This document shows, in pieces, positions 5,219-6,385 of a stretch of DNA of 6,385 nt. The stretch is from assembly GCA_039029935.1 (NCBI GenBank), contig JBCCFC010000821.1:1-6385 (forward strand), written 5' to 3'. The notes beneath the pieces were generated by a model. The model did no database searches, was not told the origin of the DNA, and was given only the letters and a program-made list of their open reading frames with translations. Position 1 is the stretch's first letter, and each line of letters begins with the position of its first letter. Both the position numbers and the translations under genes were made by a program. The DNA comes from G039029935 sp039029935 (GTDB taxonomy: Bacteria; Chloroflexota; Anaerolineae; Caldilineales; Caldilineaceae).

Positions 5219-6385
5219 ATGACCGTCATCAAAACATCACAACGGCTATTCATCATTGCCACCATTTGCATCCTGTGGGCCATTATGCCACAAAATCACA
5301 TATTGACAGATACTGCGACGGCGCAAAACGTACCAACACAAGCGACCTTTGATTGTACCACCGTGACCGAGATTCCGGTAAGTGAGTGTGAAGCGTTGGT
5401 GGCTATCTATACTTGGACGGGTGGATTTAATTGGATTAATAGTTCTGGTTGGTTAGACACGACAACCCCTTGCAGTTGGTATCGTGTAGATTGCACTGAT
5501 GGGTATGTAACAGGTATTAGACTTGACTCAAATCGACTTATTGGTATTCTTCCAGCAGAGGTTGGTAATCTTACCTACTTAACAAACCTTTCACTTCACA
5601 GTAATCAATTGCGTGGTGAACTTCCTCTTGAAATAGGAAATCTCACTAACCTAAAAACGCTATATTTATCTTATAATGAGCTAAGAGGTGGGTTGCCATC
5701 AGAAATAGGAAATCTCACTAACTTAACAACCCTTTCTCTTTATGGTAATCAAGTGAATAGCATCCCGTCTGAAATTGGTAACCTCAGTAATGTAACGACA
5801 CTTCGTCTTTATGATAATCAATTGGACAGTCTCCCATCTGCAATTGGTAACATGACCAATTTAACATCTCTTTCCGTATATAATAACCAATTGACAAGCA
5901 TCCCACCTGAGGTAGGCAATCTTTTTAATCTGACAACACTGTCGTTATATAATAATCAGCTCACGAGCATTCCGCCAGAACTTGAGAATCTTTTTTATTT
6001 GTCAGTGCTCAACTTGAATGATAATCAGCTCACGAGCATTCCACCAGAACTTGGGAATCTGTTCAATTTATCCGAGTTATATCTGGATAATAATCAATTA
6101 ACCAGCGTACCATCCGAACTTAGCAACCTAGCCTACCTAACAAAATTATCTATCTCTAACAATCAGTTAACCGAGATCCCTTCTTCACTCGGGAGTCTTT
6201 CTGAGTTGACAGAACTTTCTCTTTCAGAAAATCAACTACGTAGCATTCCGCTGGAACTAGGCAACCTTTCTAACTTAATGTATTTGAGACTCCAACTGAA
6301 TCAGTTGATAAATATTCCGGTTGAGATCGGAGATCTATCAAATTTAGTACAACTATATATATATAATAACCGATTGACCAGCATC
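5219..6385 (+). CDS. Exported leucine-rich-repeat protein with plant-type LRR cap (3' end beyond window)
   Basis: The frame is open for 389 codons from ATG 5219 and runs off the right edge. Residues 1-35 form a signal peptide: a short basic stretch (K5, R9), a hydrophobic core LFIIATICILWAIM (10-23) and a likely cut after ATA (33-35) before QN. The mature protein would therefore be exported. Residues 44-92 form a cap with C46/C57 and the motif PCSWYRVDC (84-92), plus GGFNW and GW segments. This closely recalls the N-terminal LRR cap of plant receptor-like proteins. From residue 97 there are three 24-residue repeats of the LxGxLPxEIGNLTN type, then nine 23-residue repeats (LxxLxLxxNQLTSIPxELGNLxN), then a partial one. 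LRR arrays bind proteins or glycans; the partner here is unknown. Whether the missing C-terminus carries an anchor or further domains cannot be seen. The gene is visibly more A+T-rich than the CHAT-NACHT gene, hinting at a different origin. Confidence 0.92.
   Translation, partial: MTVIKTSQRLFIIATICILWAIMPQNHILTDTATAQNVPTQATFDCTTVTEIPVSECEALVAIYTWTGGFNWINSSGWLDTTTPCSWYRVDCTDGYVTGIRLDSNRLIGILPAEVGNLTYLTNLSLHSNQLRGELPLEIGNLTNLKTLYLSYNELRGGLPSEIGNLTNLTTLSLYGNQVNSIPSEIGNLSNVTTLRLYDNQLDSLPSAIGNMTNLTSLSVYNNQLTSIPPEVGNLFNLTTLSLYNNQLTSIPPELENLFYLSVLNLNDNQLTSIPPELGNLFNLSELYLDNNQLTSVPSELSNLAYLTKLSISNNQLTEIPSSLGSLSELTELSLSENQLRSIPLELGNLSNLMYLRLQLNQLINIPVEIGDLSNLVQLYIYNNRLTSI
5507..6385 (+). repeat. Tandem LRR-coding repeat array (3 units of 72 bp, then 9 or more of 69 bp)
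   Basis: The protein repeats are also a DNA repeat. Units of 72 bases occupy 5507-5722 and units of 69 bases 5723-6343, with 42 bases of a further unit to the window end. Two neighbouring units share near-identical DNA: ATAATCAGCTCACGAGCATT at 5952 and again at 6021, exactly 69 bases apart and flanked by further matches (CCRCCAGAACTTGRGAATCT). Other units have diverged at silent positions, so this pair looks like the most recent duplication or a gene-conversion event. Confidence 0.88.

Noticed and set aside
5107..5352. Plus-strand open frame of 81 codons starting at a GTG in the promoter region
   Set aside because: It begins within the -35 region and overlaps the LRR signal peptide in another frame; the LRR frame has the good ribosome binding site and a signal peptide.
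5507..6385. Regular 69-72 bp periodicity that could suggest a CRISPR array
   Set aside because: The repeat is in frame, codes LRR consensus residues throughout, and has no conserved-repeat/unique-spacer pattern.

Overview
The window looks like an accessory region of an environmental bacterial genome. A CHAT-protease/NACHT/HEAT protein, a Rpn-type nuclease remnant and a secreted leucine-rich-repeat (LRR) protein with a plant-like cap recall Chloroflexota (Anaerolineae-like) or Cyanobacteria. This is a family-level impression from protein style only; no taxonomic marker is present.

Layout. Positions 1-339 are A+T-rich and hold no supportable gene; the outer end of a broken IS3-family element probably lies near the right edge of this stretch. 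Positions 340 to about 730 (minus strand) are the 3' part of an IS3-type transposase gene, missing the first catalytic Asp and carrying a one-base frameshift. Directly abutting it, positions 747-1227 (plus strand) are the 3' part of a Rpn-family (PD-(D/E)XK, recombination-promoting nuclease) gene, also frameshifted and without its catalytic half. A good intrinsic terminator follows at 1271-1297.

The main gene (1363-5055, plus) encodes about 1200-1230 residues: an N-terminal CHAT caspase-like protease with His260/Cys315, a NACHT-type STAND NTPase with Walker A K529 and Walker B D620/D623, and a C-terminal HEAT-like repeat array. This is a one-polypeptide sensor-switch-protease architecture of the kind associated with bacterial immunity or regulated cell death. 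Its start is ambiguous: TTG at 1363 has a strong Shine-Dalgarno sequence, while ATG at 1450 matches where CHAT proteins usually begin.

A 163-bp intergenic region holds a long nested inverted repeat (5063-5114), a candidate promoter with a perfect TATAAT, and a good ribosome binding site. It leads into an exported LRR protein (5219 to beyond the window end) with a signal peptide, a Cys-paired plant-type LRR cap, three 24-residue repeats and then at least nine 23-residue repeats. The CHAT-NACHT protein is presumably cytoplasmic and the LRR protein exported, and the LRR gene has its own promoter, so the two are probably transcribed separately. The most notable item is the CHAT-NACHT-HEAT protein beside degraded mobile and nuclease genes.
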